The notes: generated by a model not told the origin, from the sequence alone. A stretch of 41,749 nucleotides of DNA from Anaerolineae bacterium (GCA_019637635.1 JAHBVI010000055.1:1-41749), one strand, 5' to 3'; shown: positions 1 to 9,111, counted from the stretch's first letter. Translations and numbers: made by a program.

Positions 1-1193
1 TGGTGCCCTGGGGTGGCGGCTCTGGCTCGCAGGGTGGGGCCGCACCCGTTTTTGGCGGCATCATGCTGGACGTGAAACGGCTGAACCGGATTTTGGAGAT
101 TGACGAAACCTCGCTGACGGTGACGGCCGAAGCGGGCATCAACGGCTCGGTGTTGGAATGGGCGCTCAATGAAAAAGGGCTGACGCTGCCCCATTACGCC
201 GCCTCCGCCAACTGCGCCACGTTGGGCGGCTACCTGGCCCCACGCGGCTCCGGCACCATCAGCACCAAATACGGCAAAGCGGAAGATATGGTGCTGCGCA
301 TGGAAATTGTGCTGCCGACGGGCGAGATTATCCGCACCCCCCATGTGCCCGACCATGCCGGTGGGCCGGACTATTTCCACCTCTTCCTGGGGTCAGAAGG
401 CACGTTTGGCGTCATCACCGAGGCGACGATGCAGGTGGATTACCTTCCCGAAGCGCGGCTGCTGCGGGCGGTCTTGTTCCAAAATTTGGGCCACGCCCTG
501 GAAGCGGGCCGCCAACTGATGACCCGCCGCCTGGGGCCTTTTGTCATCCGGCTCTATGACCCTGCCTCTACAGCCACGCAGGTCAAAAAGGTATTGGGCT
601 ACGAGATGGACGGGGCGTACATGGTGATGGGTTTTGACGGCGACCCGGACATTGCTGCCTTGCAAGAGCAAAAGGCGCTAGCCATTTGCCTGGGTTTGGG
701 CGGGCAAGACCTGGGGCGGGAACCGGGCGAAAAATGGTGGGATCATCGCTACCACTTTTACTACCCGCCCAACGGCCTGCATTTCCCCTGGATGTATGGC
801 ACGACGGAGACGGTGACGACTTTTGACAAACTGGAAAAGCTGTATTGGGCGCAAAAACGGGCGGTGGAAGAGACGTATGCTGATTGGAACGTGAACTACA
901 TCGGTCACTTTTCGCACTGGTTCCACTGGGGTGCGTCGCTCTACAGTCGTTTTATCATCCCGGAACCGCCGCAGGAGGCAGAGGAGGCGATCCGGCTGCA
1001 CAACCGCATCTGGGATACGGCGATCACGGCCGTACTCGCCAACGGTGGCATCATCAACGAACATCACGGCGTGGGCCTCAAACTCAGCCGCTTCATGCGT
1101 CGCCAATACGGCCCCGCCTGGCCCATGCTGGAACGAATTAAAAAGAGCCTTGACCCGAACGGGATTATGAATCCAGGGAAGGTGGGATTTTGA
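1..1193 (+). CDS. FAD-linked oxidase (GlcD / alkyl-DHAP synthase type), 5' truncated
   Basis: The reading frame is already open at the window edge (first whole codon at position 3), so the N-terminus, probably some tens of residues, is missing. The visible part opens in the FAD pyrophosphate loop (PWGGGSGSQGG), continues through the second FAD-binding half (LGSEGTFGVITEA near residue 130) and ends with the C-terminal FAD-oxidase domain carrying the NEHHGVG motif and the family signature LDPNGIMNPGKVGF. Proteins of this superfamily (PCMH-type FAD domain) oxidise 2-hydroxy acids such as glycolate or lactate, or act as alkyl-DHAP synthases. The next gene encodes an Fe-S-type partner as in GlcD/GlcF pairs, which favours the hydroxy-acid oxidase role. 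The substrate cannot be read from the sequence. The gene ends in TGA directly before a hairpin repeat. Confidence 0.88.
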   Translation, partial: VPWGGGSGSQGGAAPVFGGIMLDVKRLNRILEIDETSLTVTAEAGINGSVLEWALNEKGLTLPHYAASANCATLGGYLAPRGSGTISTKYGKAEDMVLRMEIVLPTGEIIRTPHVPDHAGGPDYFHLFLGSEGTFGVITEATMQVDYLPEARLLRAVLFQNLGHALEAGRQLMTRRLGPFVIRLYDPASTATQVKKVLGYEMDGAYMVMGFDGDPDIAALQEQKALAICLGLGGQDLGREPGEKWWDHRYHFYYPPNGLHFPWMYGTTETVTTFDKLEKLYWAQKRAVEETYADWNVNYIGHFSHWFHWGASLYSRFIIPEPPQEAEEAIRLHNRIWDTAITAVLANGGIINEHHGVGLKLSRFMRRQYGPAWPMLERIKKSLDPNGIMNPGKVGF

Positions 1194-1201
1194 GAAAGAT
1201 C

Positions 1202-1260
1202 ATCAAAGATTACGCAGATTTCGCAGATAAAAAATCTGTGTAATCTGCGCAATCTTTGAT
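1202..1260. repeat. Intergenic inverted repeat (AATCTGCG family)
   Basis: The arms ATCAAAGATTACGCAGATT and AATCTGCGCAATCTTTGAT pair over nearly their full length around an A-rich loop. The GCAGATT/AATCTGC unit also recurs inside the arms. It fills almost the whole gap between two genes and stops a few bases before the next ATG, leaving no clear Shine-Dalgarno sequence there. Confidence 0.85.
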
Positions 1261-1268
1261 AAAAAAAG

Positions 1269-2381
1269 ATGAAAGACACGATTGCCACCCTCGAAAACTG
1301 CCGCTTTTGCCTGATGTGCCGCCACGTGGCCCCGGTGGGCATGGTGACGAACCAGGAAGCGTTGACGCCGCATGGCATGGCGCTGCTGGTCACGTCGCAG
1401 CAGCGTGGATTGGCGGATTGGAATGAGGAGACGGTGGGCATCATTTTTAGTGAGGTGGATGGTGGCAACAGCCGGATGCACTGCGCCACCGACCAGCCAT
1501 TTGAAGAGGCGCTGGCGGCCGTGCGGGCGGACTTGGTAGACCAGGGGTTGGTGAGTACGGCCGTGACCCAACTCCGCGCTCACCTGCAACAATGGCAGAA
1601 CCCGTACCAACCCCAACTGCCCCAACCGGCGACCGGTGCGGGCCAGGTCGCCCTCTTTGCCGGTGACGAAGCGGCCTACTTGTGGCCGGAGACGTTACCG
1701 GCGGTGTTGCAATTGCTGGGCGCAGTGGGGATGGAAGTGGTGGTGGTGGGGTACGGCCGTAATAACGGCCTCTTTGCCCACTCTGCCGGTTTCCCTGATC
1801 TGGCGGCCCAACTATGGCAGACCACCTTTGACGAACTGGAGAGTGTTGGCGCAAAACAGCTTTTGGTATTGTCGGCCGGTGATTTTTATGCCTTTAACGA
1901 CCGGAGGGGAGGCTTTAGCCGACCCGTTTCGGCTTCGGCTAAAGCCTCGCCTCCAGATTTTATCGAGGTCACAGACTTTCTGGCAGAGCGATTAACCGCC
2001 GGAGAAGTTGCGTTCCGCAAGCTAGAAGATGAGACGCCCTGGGCATATGTAGACCCGACTCATGCCGTGCGCGTACCGAATAGGCATGAGAAAGTGAGGG
2101 AGTTGGTCACGGCCGTGATGCCCACCCCACCCCGCGAACTATTCTGGCGCAAAGATCGTGCCCAGCCCGTCGGCAGCACCTACATCCAATTCAGTAACCC
2201 CGCCCTGGCCGAACGCCTCACCCGCGCCCGCTTGCAAGACGCTCAAACCAGCGGCGCCCAACTGCTGCTCTGCGAAGACCCGGCCACGCTCCATCACCTG
2301 AATCGGTACGCCGGGGAGTATGGGCTGCGGGTGTTGGGGTTGTATGAGTTGCTGGCAGCATCGGTGAGCAGTGAGCAGTGA
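1269..2381 (+). CDS. Reduced GlcF-like Fe-S protein, partner of the FAD oxidase
   Basis: The 370-residue protein begins like the ferredoxin domain of GlcF-type subunits: C11-x2-C14-x2-C17 followed by PVGMVTNQEALTPHG. The usual fourth cysteine of the first motif is replaced (RHVAP), and the second cluster motif is reduced to a single C72 (MHCATDQP). One [4Fe-4S] cluster could still be held by C11, C14, C17 and C72, but this is inference. Residues 75-370 look alpha/beta and could match the remnant of the cysteine-rich (CCG) part; I do not recognise a separate domain. It likely takes electrons from the upstream flavoprotein. Odd points: a palindromic element sits in frame at 1903-1954, and the last residues (SSEQ, stop) are spelled by a GTGAGCA tandem repeat. 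The start lacks an obvious Shine-Dalgarno sequence. Confidence 0.7.
   Translation: MKDTIATLENCRFCLMCRHVAPVGMVTNQEALTPHGMALLVTSQQRGLADWNEETVGIIFSEVDGGNSRMHCATDQPFEEALAAVRADLVDQGLVSTAVTQLRAHLQQWQNPYQPQLPQPATGAGQVALFAGDEAAYLWPETLPAVLQLLGAVGMEVVVVGYGRNNGLFAHSAGFPDLAAQLWQTTFDELESVGAKQLLVLSAGDFYAFNDRRGGFSRPVSASAKASPPDFIEVTDFLAERLTAGEVAFRKLEDETPWAYVDPTHAVRVPNRHEKVRELVTAVMPTPPRELFWRKDRAQPVGSTYIQFSNPALAERLTRARLQDAQTSGAQLLLCEDPATLHHLNRYAGEYGLRVLGLYELLAASVSSEQ
1903..1954. repeat. Palindromic element inserted in frame in a coding region
   Basis: Two 20-nt arms (1903-1922, GGAGGGGAGGCTTTAGCCGA; and 1935-1954) pair at 19 of 20 positions around a 12-nt loop. The element lies inside the Fe-S partner gene without breaking the frame and encodes a low-complexity Arg/Ser/Ala/Pro-rich stretch of about 17 residues, unlike its surroundings. 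It resembles in behaviour the coding palindromic elements known from Rickettsia. Confidence 0.8.
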
Positions 2382-2386
2382 GCAGT
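2364..2386. repeat. GTGAGCA heptamer tandem repeat at a stop codon
   Basis: Just over three copies of GTGAGCA in tandem. The stop codon and last codons of the upstream gene are read from this repeat. The same unit family recurs at 12562-12614. Confidence 0.85.
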
Positions 2387-2430
2387 ATTTGGAATTTCGT
2401 GAATGAGGAACAGCGCAAGTCACGCCCCAT

Positions 2431-2460
2431 TCATAATTCGTAATTCGTAATTCATAATTC
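2431..2460. repeat. TAATTCG/TAATTCA heptamer tandem repeat
   Basis: Four heptamers of the form TAATTCR in a row, ending 5 bases before the GAGGAGG ribosome-binding site of the next gene. It is a different unit from the GTGAGCA repeat 45 bases upstream in the same gap. Confidence 0.85.
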
Positions 2461-2481
2461 AAAAAGAGGAGGTATTAGAAC

Positions 2482-3369
2482 ATGCATCTTTCCATGCACA
2501 ACTGGATGCGCGCAGAACCTATTGAAGTGACCATTCGCCGGTTAGCCAAATATGGCTACGAGAGCATCGAAATCGGCGGCGAACCGGACAAGTACGACAC
2601 GAAGGATTTGCGACGTACCCTGAAGGAAAACGGAATTCGTTGTTGGGGTTCCATCAGCCTGATGTTCACCGGGTTGGATTTGATTCAGGCGGATGAAAAC
2701 GGCCGTGCCAACACCATCACCTATCTCAAAAATTGCATCACTATGGTGAAAGAGTTGGAAGGCGAAGTGATGAGTATCGTGCCCTCCGAGGTGGGCAAGG
2801 TGCGCGCCCAGGCCGACGAACAGACGGAATGGAACTGGGCCGTGGAAGGGCTGAAAGAGATCAACGCCCACGCCCAAAAAGAAGGCATTCGCGTCGCCCT
2901 TGAACCATTGAATCGCTTTGAAACCAACTTCATCAGCCGCCACGACCAGGCGTTGGCCCTGGCCGAAGCGGTTGGCCCAGACGTAGGCGTTTGCCTGGAC
3001 GCCTTCCACATGAACATCGAAGAAGCCAATTTCCGCCAGGCGCTCATCAAAACCGGCAAGAAACTGTTCGATTTCCACGTGGCCGACAATAACCGGATGG
3101 CCTGCGGGCAGGGTGCGCTGAACTGGCGTGACATCGTGGGTACGCTCAAGGAGATTGGCTATGACGGCGCGCTCACGGTGGAATTTGTGGCCCCCATTGA
3201 CCGCACCCCGGCCAACCCCTACCTGAATGCCACCGCCAGCGCCGAGAAGGAACTGACCGAAGAGCAGCTCAAATTCATCCAGGATCACGGCTCCGGCGTC
3301 CTTTCCGAAGAGTTCTATAGCTGGTTGGTGGACACGACGGGGAAGACGTTGTTGCCGCTCATCAAATAA
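2482..3369 (+). CDS. Sugar epimerase/isomerase, DTE-like TIM barrel (AP endonuclease 2 family)
   Basis: A 295-residue TIM-barrel protein of the xylose-isomerase-like family. The metal ligands typical of D-tagatose 3-epimerase-like enzymes are present: E141 (ALEPLNRFE), D173 (CLDAFHM), H199 (FDFHVADNN) and E234 (TVEFV). Their spacings (32, 26, 35) nearly match those known for that family. Enzymes of this group move a hydroxyl configuration or a carbonyl in ketoses, keto-sugar acids or inososes using a divalent metal. A strong ribosome-binding site (AGAGGAGG) supports the ATG. Its neighbours (Tm-1-like protein, creatininase-like hydrolase, dehydrogenase) point to a shared sugar or cyclitol pathway. 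The exact substrate is not readable. Confidence 0.88.
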   Translation: MHLSMHNWMRAEPIEVTIRRLAKYGYESIEIGGEPDKYDTKDLRRTLKENGIRCWGSISLMFTGLDLIQADENGRANTITYLKNCITMVKELEGEVMSIVPSEVGKVRAQADEQTEWNWAVEGLKEINAHAQKEGIRVALEPLNRFETNFISRHDQALALAEAVGPDVGVCLDAFHMNIEEANFRQALIKTGKKLFDFHVADNNRMACGQGALNWRDIVGTLKEIGYDGALTVEFVAPIDRTPANPYLNATASAEKELTEEQLKFIQDHGSGVLSEEFYSWLVDTTGKTLLPLIK

Positions 3370-3382
3370 GTGTTTATGTACT

Positions 3383-3428
3383 CAGGTGTTTAGGTGTTTA
3401 CGTGAGTACTTGAACACCTGAACACCTG
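3383..3428. repeat. Intergenic inverted repeat (CAGGTGTT family)
   Basis: Two direct copies of AGGTGTTT on the left face two copies of AACACCTG on the right, giving a hairpin that fills the gap. It ends 8 bases before the ATG of the next gene, which has no visible Shine-Dalgarno sequence. Confidence 0.85.
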
Positions 3429-3436
3429 AAAACAAT

Positions 3437-4669
3437 ATGACGAAAAACGTCATCATCATCGGCACCCTGGACACCAAAGGGCCGGAGATTAAATACCTGC
3501 GTGACCGGCTGCAAAGTTTGGGGCTGGGCACGACGGTGATTGATTCCGGTATCCTGGGTGAGCCGCTGGACATTGTGCCCGATATTGACCGGGCCACGGC
3601 CGCGACCTACGCTAACACGACCATTGAAGTATTGCGCAATGCCGGCAGTCGCGGCCGGGCAGTCGCCGGGATGCGCGAGGCGCTGAAAAAGCTGCTGCTG
3701 GAATTGTATGCGCAGGGAAAAGTGGACACGGCCGTGAGCATGGGCGGCGCAGAAGGAGCGGTGATGGGCGCGGCGGCCATGATGGTGCTGCCCGTGGGTG
3801 TGCCCAAAGTGTTGGTCTCGCCCATCGCCTCCGGCTATCACTTTTTTGCGCCGCTGGTGGGCACGCGGGACATGATGGTGGTTCACTCGGTGGTGGACAT
3901 CCTCGGTCTGAACCCCATTGCCTGCACGGTGTTTGACAATGTGGCCGCAGCCATTAAGGGCATGGTGGAATATGGGCATGGCCTGCCCACACCGGAACCC
4001 GGCGCAAAATACGTCGCCATGACCATGCTGGGCAACACCACCAAAGCAGTGATGGCCGCCAAAACGGTGCTGGCCGAACATGGCTACGAAGCGGTCATTT
4101 TCCACTCCAATGGGGTTGGCGGCCCGGCGATGGAAGAGTTGGCGGCGCTGGGGCAGTTTGTGGGCGTGATTGACTTTACCACCAATGAGATTTATGACCC
4201 GCTGGTGGGTGGCATTCACGACGGCGGTCCGGAGCGGCTGAAACGGATCGGGCAGTTGGGCATTCCGCAAGTAGTCGTGCCAGGCTGCGTGGATTTTAGT
4301 GTGTGGAATGCGGGCACGATTCCGGCGGCGCTGCACGGCCGTCCCATCTATGACCACAACCCAGAATTCACCCTCGTCCGCGCCAGCCACGAGGAGATGG
4401 TTCAGCTTGGGCACATCTTTGCCGAACGGTTGAATCTGGCGACCGCGCCGGTTGTGGTAGCCGTGCCCACACAAGGGTTATCCATTCCCAACGTGCCCGG
4501 CGGCCCCTTTTGGAACCCGGAGGCAGACGCCGATTTTCTGAAAACGGTGCAAACCCACATCCGCGCCGACATTCCGGTCTTAACCTATGCCCGCCATGTC
4601 AACGACCCGGAATTTGGGCGCGAAGTGGCGAAATTGTTTATTGAAATGATGACAGAGATTAGAGATTAG
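3437..4669 (+). CDS. Tm-1-like ATP-binding protein (UPF0261 family)
   Basis: The 410-residue sequence opens with the family hallmark NVIIIGTLDTKGPEIKYLRD and shows the two-domain pattern of UPF0261: an N-terminal half up to about residue 195, with the glycine-rich MGGAEGAVMGAAA segment, and a C-terminal half starting at AMTMLGNTTKAV. The plant homologue Tm-1 binds ATP. Bacterial members usually sit beside TIM-barrel (IGPS-like) or sugar genes, and their reaction is not settled. It lies between the epimerase and the creatininase-like hydrolase, most likely in one operon. The last codons (TEIRD, stop) are encoded by the GAGATTAGA repeat that follows, so the natural C-terminus seems to have been overwritten. 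Confidence 0.9.
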   Translation: MTKNVIIIGTLDTKGPEIKYLRDRLQSLGLGTTVIDSGILGEPLDIVPDIDRATAATYANTTIEVLRNAGSRGRAVAGMREALKKLLLELYAQGKVDTAVSMGGAEGAVMGAAAMMVLPVGVPKVLVSPIASGYHFFAPLVGTRDMMVVHSVVDILGLNPIACTVFDNVAAAIKGMVEYGHGLPTPEPGAKYVAMTMLGNTTKAVMAAKTVLAEHGYEAVIFHSNGVGGPAMEELAALGQFVGVIDFTTNEIYDPLVGGIHDGGPERLKRIGQLGIPQVVVPGCVDFSVWNAGTIPAALHGRPIYDHNPEFTLVRASHEEMVQLGHIFAERLNLATAPVVVAVPTQGLSIPNVPGGPFWNPEADADFLKTVQTHIRADIPVLTYARHVNDPEFGREVAKLFIEMMTEIRD

Positions 4670-4719
4670 AGATTGGAGATTAGAAGCCTGTCAATCTCTA
4701 ATCTCCAATCTCCAATCTC
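4655..4719. repeat. Intergenic inverted repeat (GAGATTAGA family)
   Basis: Tandem copies of GAGATTAGA/GAGATTGGA run into the complementary units TCTAATCTCCAATC. The stop TAG of the upstream gene is inside the left arm. The same unit family recurs at 5678-5748, 15921-15973 and 33057-33101. Confidence 0.88.
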
Positions 4720-4745
4720 AAAATCAGAACAGAGGAGTTGGCACT

Positions 4746-5672
4746 ATGATTGCCGATCACGGCCGTACCTATAAAAACCTGCCCCACCTGACCGAAGGGG
4801 ATGACGAGTTTCGGTCAAAGTTTCTCTCCTGGGACATTGGCGATTTGAGCTATGTGGACATCAACGAATACCTGGCGGTGAAGGATTTGGTCATTGTGCC
4901 CATGGCCAGCCTGGAGCAGCACGGGCCCCATTTGCCACTGTATACGGATACGGTCACGGCCGTAGAAATGTCCCGCCGCGTCTCCGAGATGATCGCCGTT
5001 CTGCACACGCCGCCCATCTGGATGGGTTACTCGCCCCAGCACATGCACCACCCCGGCATGGGGCGCGGCACCATCACCGTGCGCAGTTCCACCCTGCTCG
5101 CCGTTATGTACGACGTGGGGCGCAGTCTTGTCCATCACGGCTTCAACCGCATCATCTTTATGAACGGTCATGGCTCCAACGTCAAGGTGGTAGACCCCGT
5201 GCTGCGCCAGTTGCGCTACGAAACCGGCGCCCTCGTCGGCTTCATCAAACCGTATATGGAGCGATACACCGGCATTCTGAAGGGTCTGATGGAAAATCCG
5301 CCGGAAGAGACCCCCGGCTGGCACGCCAGCGAGCTGGAAACATCGCAAGACCTGGCCTGGCGCGAGGACCTGGTGCGCATGGAGCGCGCCGAACACACCA
5401 AAGCGCACATCCCCGAATTCCTGCCCGGCACCTTCGCCAAAAAAGACGGGATGCCGGACGTGGAATTTGAAGGGTACACCTACTTCAACTTCCCCATGGA
5501 TCACCACGAATTTATCGAGAGCGGCACCATAGGCAACCCGCTGCGAGCCACCAAAGAAAAAGGCGAAGAAGCCTTCCGCCGCCTCTCCGAACACGTGGCG
5601 CGGGGCGTCCTGGAACTGATGCACGTGCCCGTGGAAGTACACAACCGCGAATTCCGCGACCGGGTGATGTAG
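4746..5672 (+). CDS. Creatininase-family metal-dependent hydrolase
   Basis: The 308-residue protein carries the creatininase-family metal motif in MASLEQHGPHLPLYTDTV (E57, H59, D68; spacing as in creatininase), then FMNGHGSN with H142, and HASELETS near residues 193-200. The family holds creatininases, creatinine-like amidohydrolases, mycofactocin-type MftE and IolN, a hydrolase opening 3-dehydro-scyllo-inosose. Here the neighbours are sugar and keto-acid genes, so a ring-opening or C-C/C-N hydrolase for a sugar derivative is more likely than creatinine breakdown; that is inference. A good ribosome-binding site (GAGGAG) precedes the ATG. It is cytoplasmic with no signal peptide. Confidence 0.88.
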   Translation: MIADHGRTYKNLPHLTEGDDEFRSKFLSWDIGDLSYVDINEYLAVKDLVIVPMASLEQHGPHLPLYTDTVTAVEMSRRVSEMIAVLHTPPIWMGYSPQHMHHPGMGRGTITVRSSTLLAVMYDVGRSLVHHGFNRIIFMNGHGSNVKVVDPVLRQLRYETGALVGFIKPYMERYTGILKGLMENPPEETPGWHASELETSQDLAWREDLVRMERAEHTKAHIPEFLPGTFAKKDGMPDVEFEGYTYFNFPMDHHEFIESGTIGNPLRATKEKGEEAFRRLSEHVARGVLELMHVPVEVHNREFRDRVM

Positions 5673-5677
5673 AAAGG

Positions 5678-5748
5678 GAGAGATTGGAGATTGGAGATGA
5701 AAAGGGTCTCAATCTCCAATCTCCAATCTCCAATCTCGAATCTCCAAT
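5678..5748. repeat. Intergenic inverted repeat (GAGATTGGA family)
   Basis: Left units GAGATTGGAGATTGGAGAT face four to five right units TCTCCAATC. It fills the gap up to the TTG start of the transporter gene. Confidence 0.87.
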
Positions 5749-5760
5749 TTCAATCCCATT

Positions 5761-6495
5761 TTGAACACAAACGTCATTTTCGTCGCCGCCAGTGTGGCTC
5801 TGCTCATCGGCCTGTCCAAAGGCGGGTTGGGCGGCACGATGGGGGTGCTGGCCACGCCGCTGATGGCGCTGGTGTTGCCGGCCGATCAGGTGATTGGCCT
5901 GCTGCTGCCGGTGTTGATGTTTGCCGATGTGTTTGCCGTGGCTTTTCATTGGGGGCACTGGCAGCGCTGGTATGTGATTTTGCTGCTGCCGGGGGGCGTA
6001 CTGGGGGTGACAATTGGCACTTTTTTTATTACCAACGCGCCCACGGAAACACTGCAACTGCTGTTAGGGGTCATTGTCCTGCTTTTTGCCCTGTATAAGA
6101 TTTTTGAGAAACGGCTCATGCAATGGCTGACGTACCGGCCACATAACTGGCACGGTGTGGCCGCCGGGACGGTCGCCGGTTTTTCCTCGGCGCTGGCGCA
6201 TACAGGTGCGCCGCCGGTGAGCATCTATTTGCTGCTGCAAAAGGTGACACCGCGGGTGTTTATTGCCACCAATGCCCTCTTTTTTGCCATTTTGAACTGG
6301 ATTAAAGTGCCCTATTACTGGTATGCGGGGTTGTTTGATTTTGGCCTGCTGCGGCAGATGGCCTGGATGCTGCCGATTGCCCTGGTGGGCGTTTGGATGG
6401 GTCGGGGGCTGGCCGGTAAAATCAAACCGCAGCAGTACGAACAACTCATCCTGGCGCTGCTCATCATTTCGGCGCTGCTGCTCATTTTTACTTGA
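5761..6495 (+). CDS. TauE/SafE-family membrane transporter (TTG start)
   Basis: A 244-residue, very hydrophobic protein with about eight predicted membrane segments in two halves. Each half opens with the glycine-rich helix typical of sulfite-exporter TauE/SafE proteins (LIGLSKGGLGGTMGVLATPL and TVAGFSSALAHTGAPP). The family moves sulfite, sulfoacetate or small organic acids. In this operon it could handle an acid produced or used by the upstream enzymes. TTG at 5761 is the only reasonable initiator for the first helix. There is no clear Shine-Dalgarno sequence because the preceding repeat runs almost to the start. The length is typical for the family. Confidence 0.88.
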   Translation: MNTNVIFVAASVALLIGLSKGGLGGTMGVLATPLMALVLPADQVIGLLLPVLMFADVFAVAFHWGHWQRWYVILLLPGGVLGVTIGTFFITNAPTETLQLLLGVIVLLFALYKIFEKRLMQWLTYRPHNWHGVAAGTVAGFSSALAHTGAPPVSIYLLLQKVTPRVFIATNALFFAILNWIKVPYYWYAGLFDFGLLRQMAWMLPIALVGVWMGRGLAGKIKPQQYEQLILALLIISALLLIFT

Positions 6496-6528
6496 GTGTT
6501 TGGGGATGATGTGCCTGAATGACGGCCG

Positions 6529-6537
6529 TGTTATAAT
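6529..6537 (+). promoter_or_regulatory. Extended -10 promoter for vapBC
   Basis: TGTTATAAT fits an extended -10 (TGnTATAAT). The ACGGCCGT octamer ends inside it. No good -35 is seen. A ribosome-binding site (GGAGA) follows before the ATG at 6571. Confidence 0.55.
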
Positions 6538-6570
6538 GCCCGCAGGTTTATTACTACCTGGAGAAAGACA

Positions 6571-6837
6571 ATGGTTATTGAAGACTTATTGGCGTCGGCA
6601 CGTTATGTGGTTGATGAGACGGGTGAGCGCACGGCCGTGCAGCTTGACCTGCCAGTGTGGGAAAACATACTCACTCTATTAACGCGGGTGAAAAGCGATG
6701 AGAATGGTAATGATGAAGCGGCGTGGGATATTTTTATGAAGACCCTGGCAGAGAGCGTAGTAGATACCGGCATTCCTGACCTGGCCGCCGAACATGACCA
6801 TTACCTCTATGGATCGCCCAAACGACAAACAGTATGA
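6571..6837 (+). CDS. Antitoxin-like protein paired with VapC
   Basis: An 88-residue acidic protein with no domain I can name (VIEDLLASARYVVDETGER at the start). Its position is diagnostic: the stop codon overlaps the ATG of the PIN toxin in an ATGA, the usual arrangement for an antitoxin translated just ahead of VapC. It presumably binds and neutralises the toxin, and may repress the promoter upstream. The ribosome-binding site GGAGA supports the start. Confidence 0.65.
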   Translation: MVIEDLLASARYVVDETGERTAVQLDLPVWENILTLLTRVKSDENGNDEAAWDIFMKTLAESVVDTGIPDLAAEHDHYLYGSPKRQTV

Positions 6838-7244
6838 GTGATGTTTTTGTAGATACGGCCGCCTGGCTGGCGCTTCTCAACAGCCGGGATAAATACCATA
6901 AAGACGCAAACCAGGTGATGGCAAAATTGCGCCAGCAAAAGCAAAAATTGATCACGACTGATTTTGTTTTGCTAGAAGTTGCCGATGCTTTAGCGGCGCC
7001 CGATTTTCGTGCCCAAACGATCCGTTTCATCAACTCATTACGACAGACGCCTTTTCTAACGATTGTTCCGGTTAGCAGGACTTTATATGAGGAAGCATGG
7101 CAGCTCTATAGTAAACGGCCAGATAAAGCATGGGGGCTAACGGATTGTTCCAGTTTTGTAATCATGCAGCAAGAGCATGTTACGATAGCATTTACCGCTG
7201 ATCATCACTTTGTTCAGGCTGGTTATCAAAAATTGCTCGAATAA
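6834..7244 (+). CDS. vapC: PIN-domain ribonuclease toxin (VapC type)
   Basis: A 136-residue PIN-domain protein. The acidic residues expected for the metal centre are present: D7 (FVDTAAW), E48 (LLEVAD), D104 (GLTDCSSF) and D123 (FTADHHF). VapC toxins cut tRNA or rRNA when the antitoxin is lost. It shares an ATGA overlap with the antitoxin gene. The pair stands between the TauE and Gfo/Idh genes and probably interrupts what was a continuous catabolic operon, consistent with transfer. Confidence 0.9.
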   Translation: MSDVFVDTAAWLALLNSRDKYHKDANQVMAKLRQQKQKLITTDFVLLEVADALAAPDFRAQTIRFINSLRQTPFLTIVPVSRTLYEEAWQLYSKRPDKAWGLTDCSSFVIMQQEHVTIAFTADHHFVQAGYQKLLE

Positions 7245-7283
7245 TCAGCCAACCACATCCTGAATACTGAGGAAAACAAAATA

Positions 7284-8309
<1,026 letters not shown>

Positions 8310-8316
8310 GGAAATT

Positions 8317-9054
8317 ATGGCCCTTTACGACAAGCCTGTTAGATTATTGCTTTGGGATATGGTGAATGATTTGTCCCTCAAGAAAGGGGAAATCATAACC
8401 AAACAGCAAGTTATCAACTGGTTCAAGACCAAGTATCCCAAAGTAAAGGAAGGGACAATTGCGGCTCATTTAATTCGGCTTTCGGTGAATGCTCCTAGCC
8501 GTCATCATTACAATGCCAAGATGGGTGAGGATGATCTCTTTTACCAAATTGATGGCAGTCACTTTCGCTTATATGATTCAGATATCGATCCCCTTACTCT
8601 AAGCAGTGACAATGTACCACCTTTAGAAACTGATCTTGAAGAAGCTGCCGAATCACTTATGGGTGCGGAGTTTGCTTATGAGCGGGATCTGAAACATTTT
8701 CTGGCAAAGAATCTTACCCTGATTGAGCCAAGGCTACGCCTTTTTGAAGATGAGGGTATTACTGGTCTTGAGTTTCCGGCTGGTGGGCGTTTTATTGATA
8801 TTTTGGCTGTGGATGCTCTCAACAACTTTGTTGTGATCGAACTCAAAGTATCTAAAGGTTATGATCGGGTGATGGGTCAATTATTGCGTTACATGGCCTG
8901 GATTGAGCAAAATCAGGCGGAACCAAACCAACAAGTGCGGGGGATCATCATTGCGCGAGAGATTTCTGCGGATTTACAGTTAGCATGTTCACGTGTTACT
9001 GGAGTAAGCCTTTTTGAATATGAGTTGTCGGTCACGCTACGTCGCGTAAATTAA
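8317..9054 (+). CDS. NucS-like PD-(D/E)XK endonuclease with N-terminal winged-helix-like domain
   Basis: The 245-residue protein has two parts. Residues 1-85 look like a small helical DNA-binding module (LWDMVNDLSLKKGEIITKQQ, then EGTIAAHLIRLS), similar to domains found beside restriction-like nucleases. Residues 115-240 resemble the NucS nuclease domain: YERDLKHFLAKNL, then D161 (RFIDILAV), E175-x-K177 (VIELKV) and GQLLRYMAWI. The characteristic N-terminal domain of mismatch-type NucS is missing, so this is more likely a defence or restriction-type nuclease. Base use is AT-richer than its neighbours and the gene has no ACGGCCGT octamer, suggesting recent arrival. It follows the dehydrogenase by 7 bases with its own GAGGA site. 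Confidence 0.78.
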   Translation: MALYDKPVRLLLWDMVNDLSLKKGEIITKQQVINWFKTKYPKVKEGTIAAHLIRLSVNAPSRHHYNAKMGEDDLFYQIDGSHFRLYDSDIDPLTLSSDNVPPLETDLEEAAESLMGAEFAYERDLKHFLAKNLTLIEPRLRLFEDEGITGLEFPAGGRFIDILAVDALNNFVVIELKVSKGYDRVMGQLLRYMAWIEQNQAEPNQQVRGIIIAREISADLQLACSRVTGVSLFEYELSVTLRRVN

Positions 9055-9111
9055 AAGGTCTGTACAACTTCTTTCAATGCCTTCATTGATGTCTATCTAT
9101 GAGGAGGAAGT

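Noticed and set aside
3398..4474. A 358-codon minus-strand frame across the UPF0261 gene
   Set aside because: It is the antisense image of a clearly recognised gene, has His/Gln/Arg-rich composition typical of antisense frames in GC-rich DNA and no family features.
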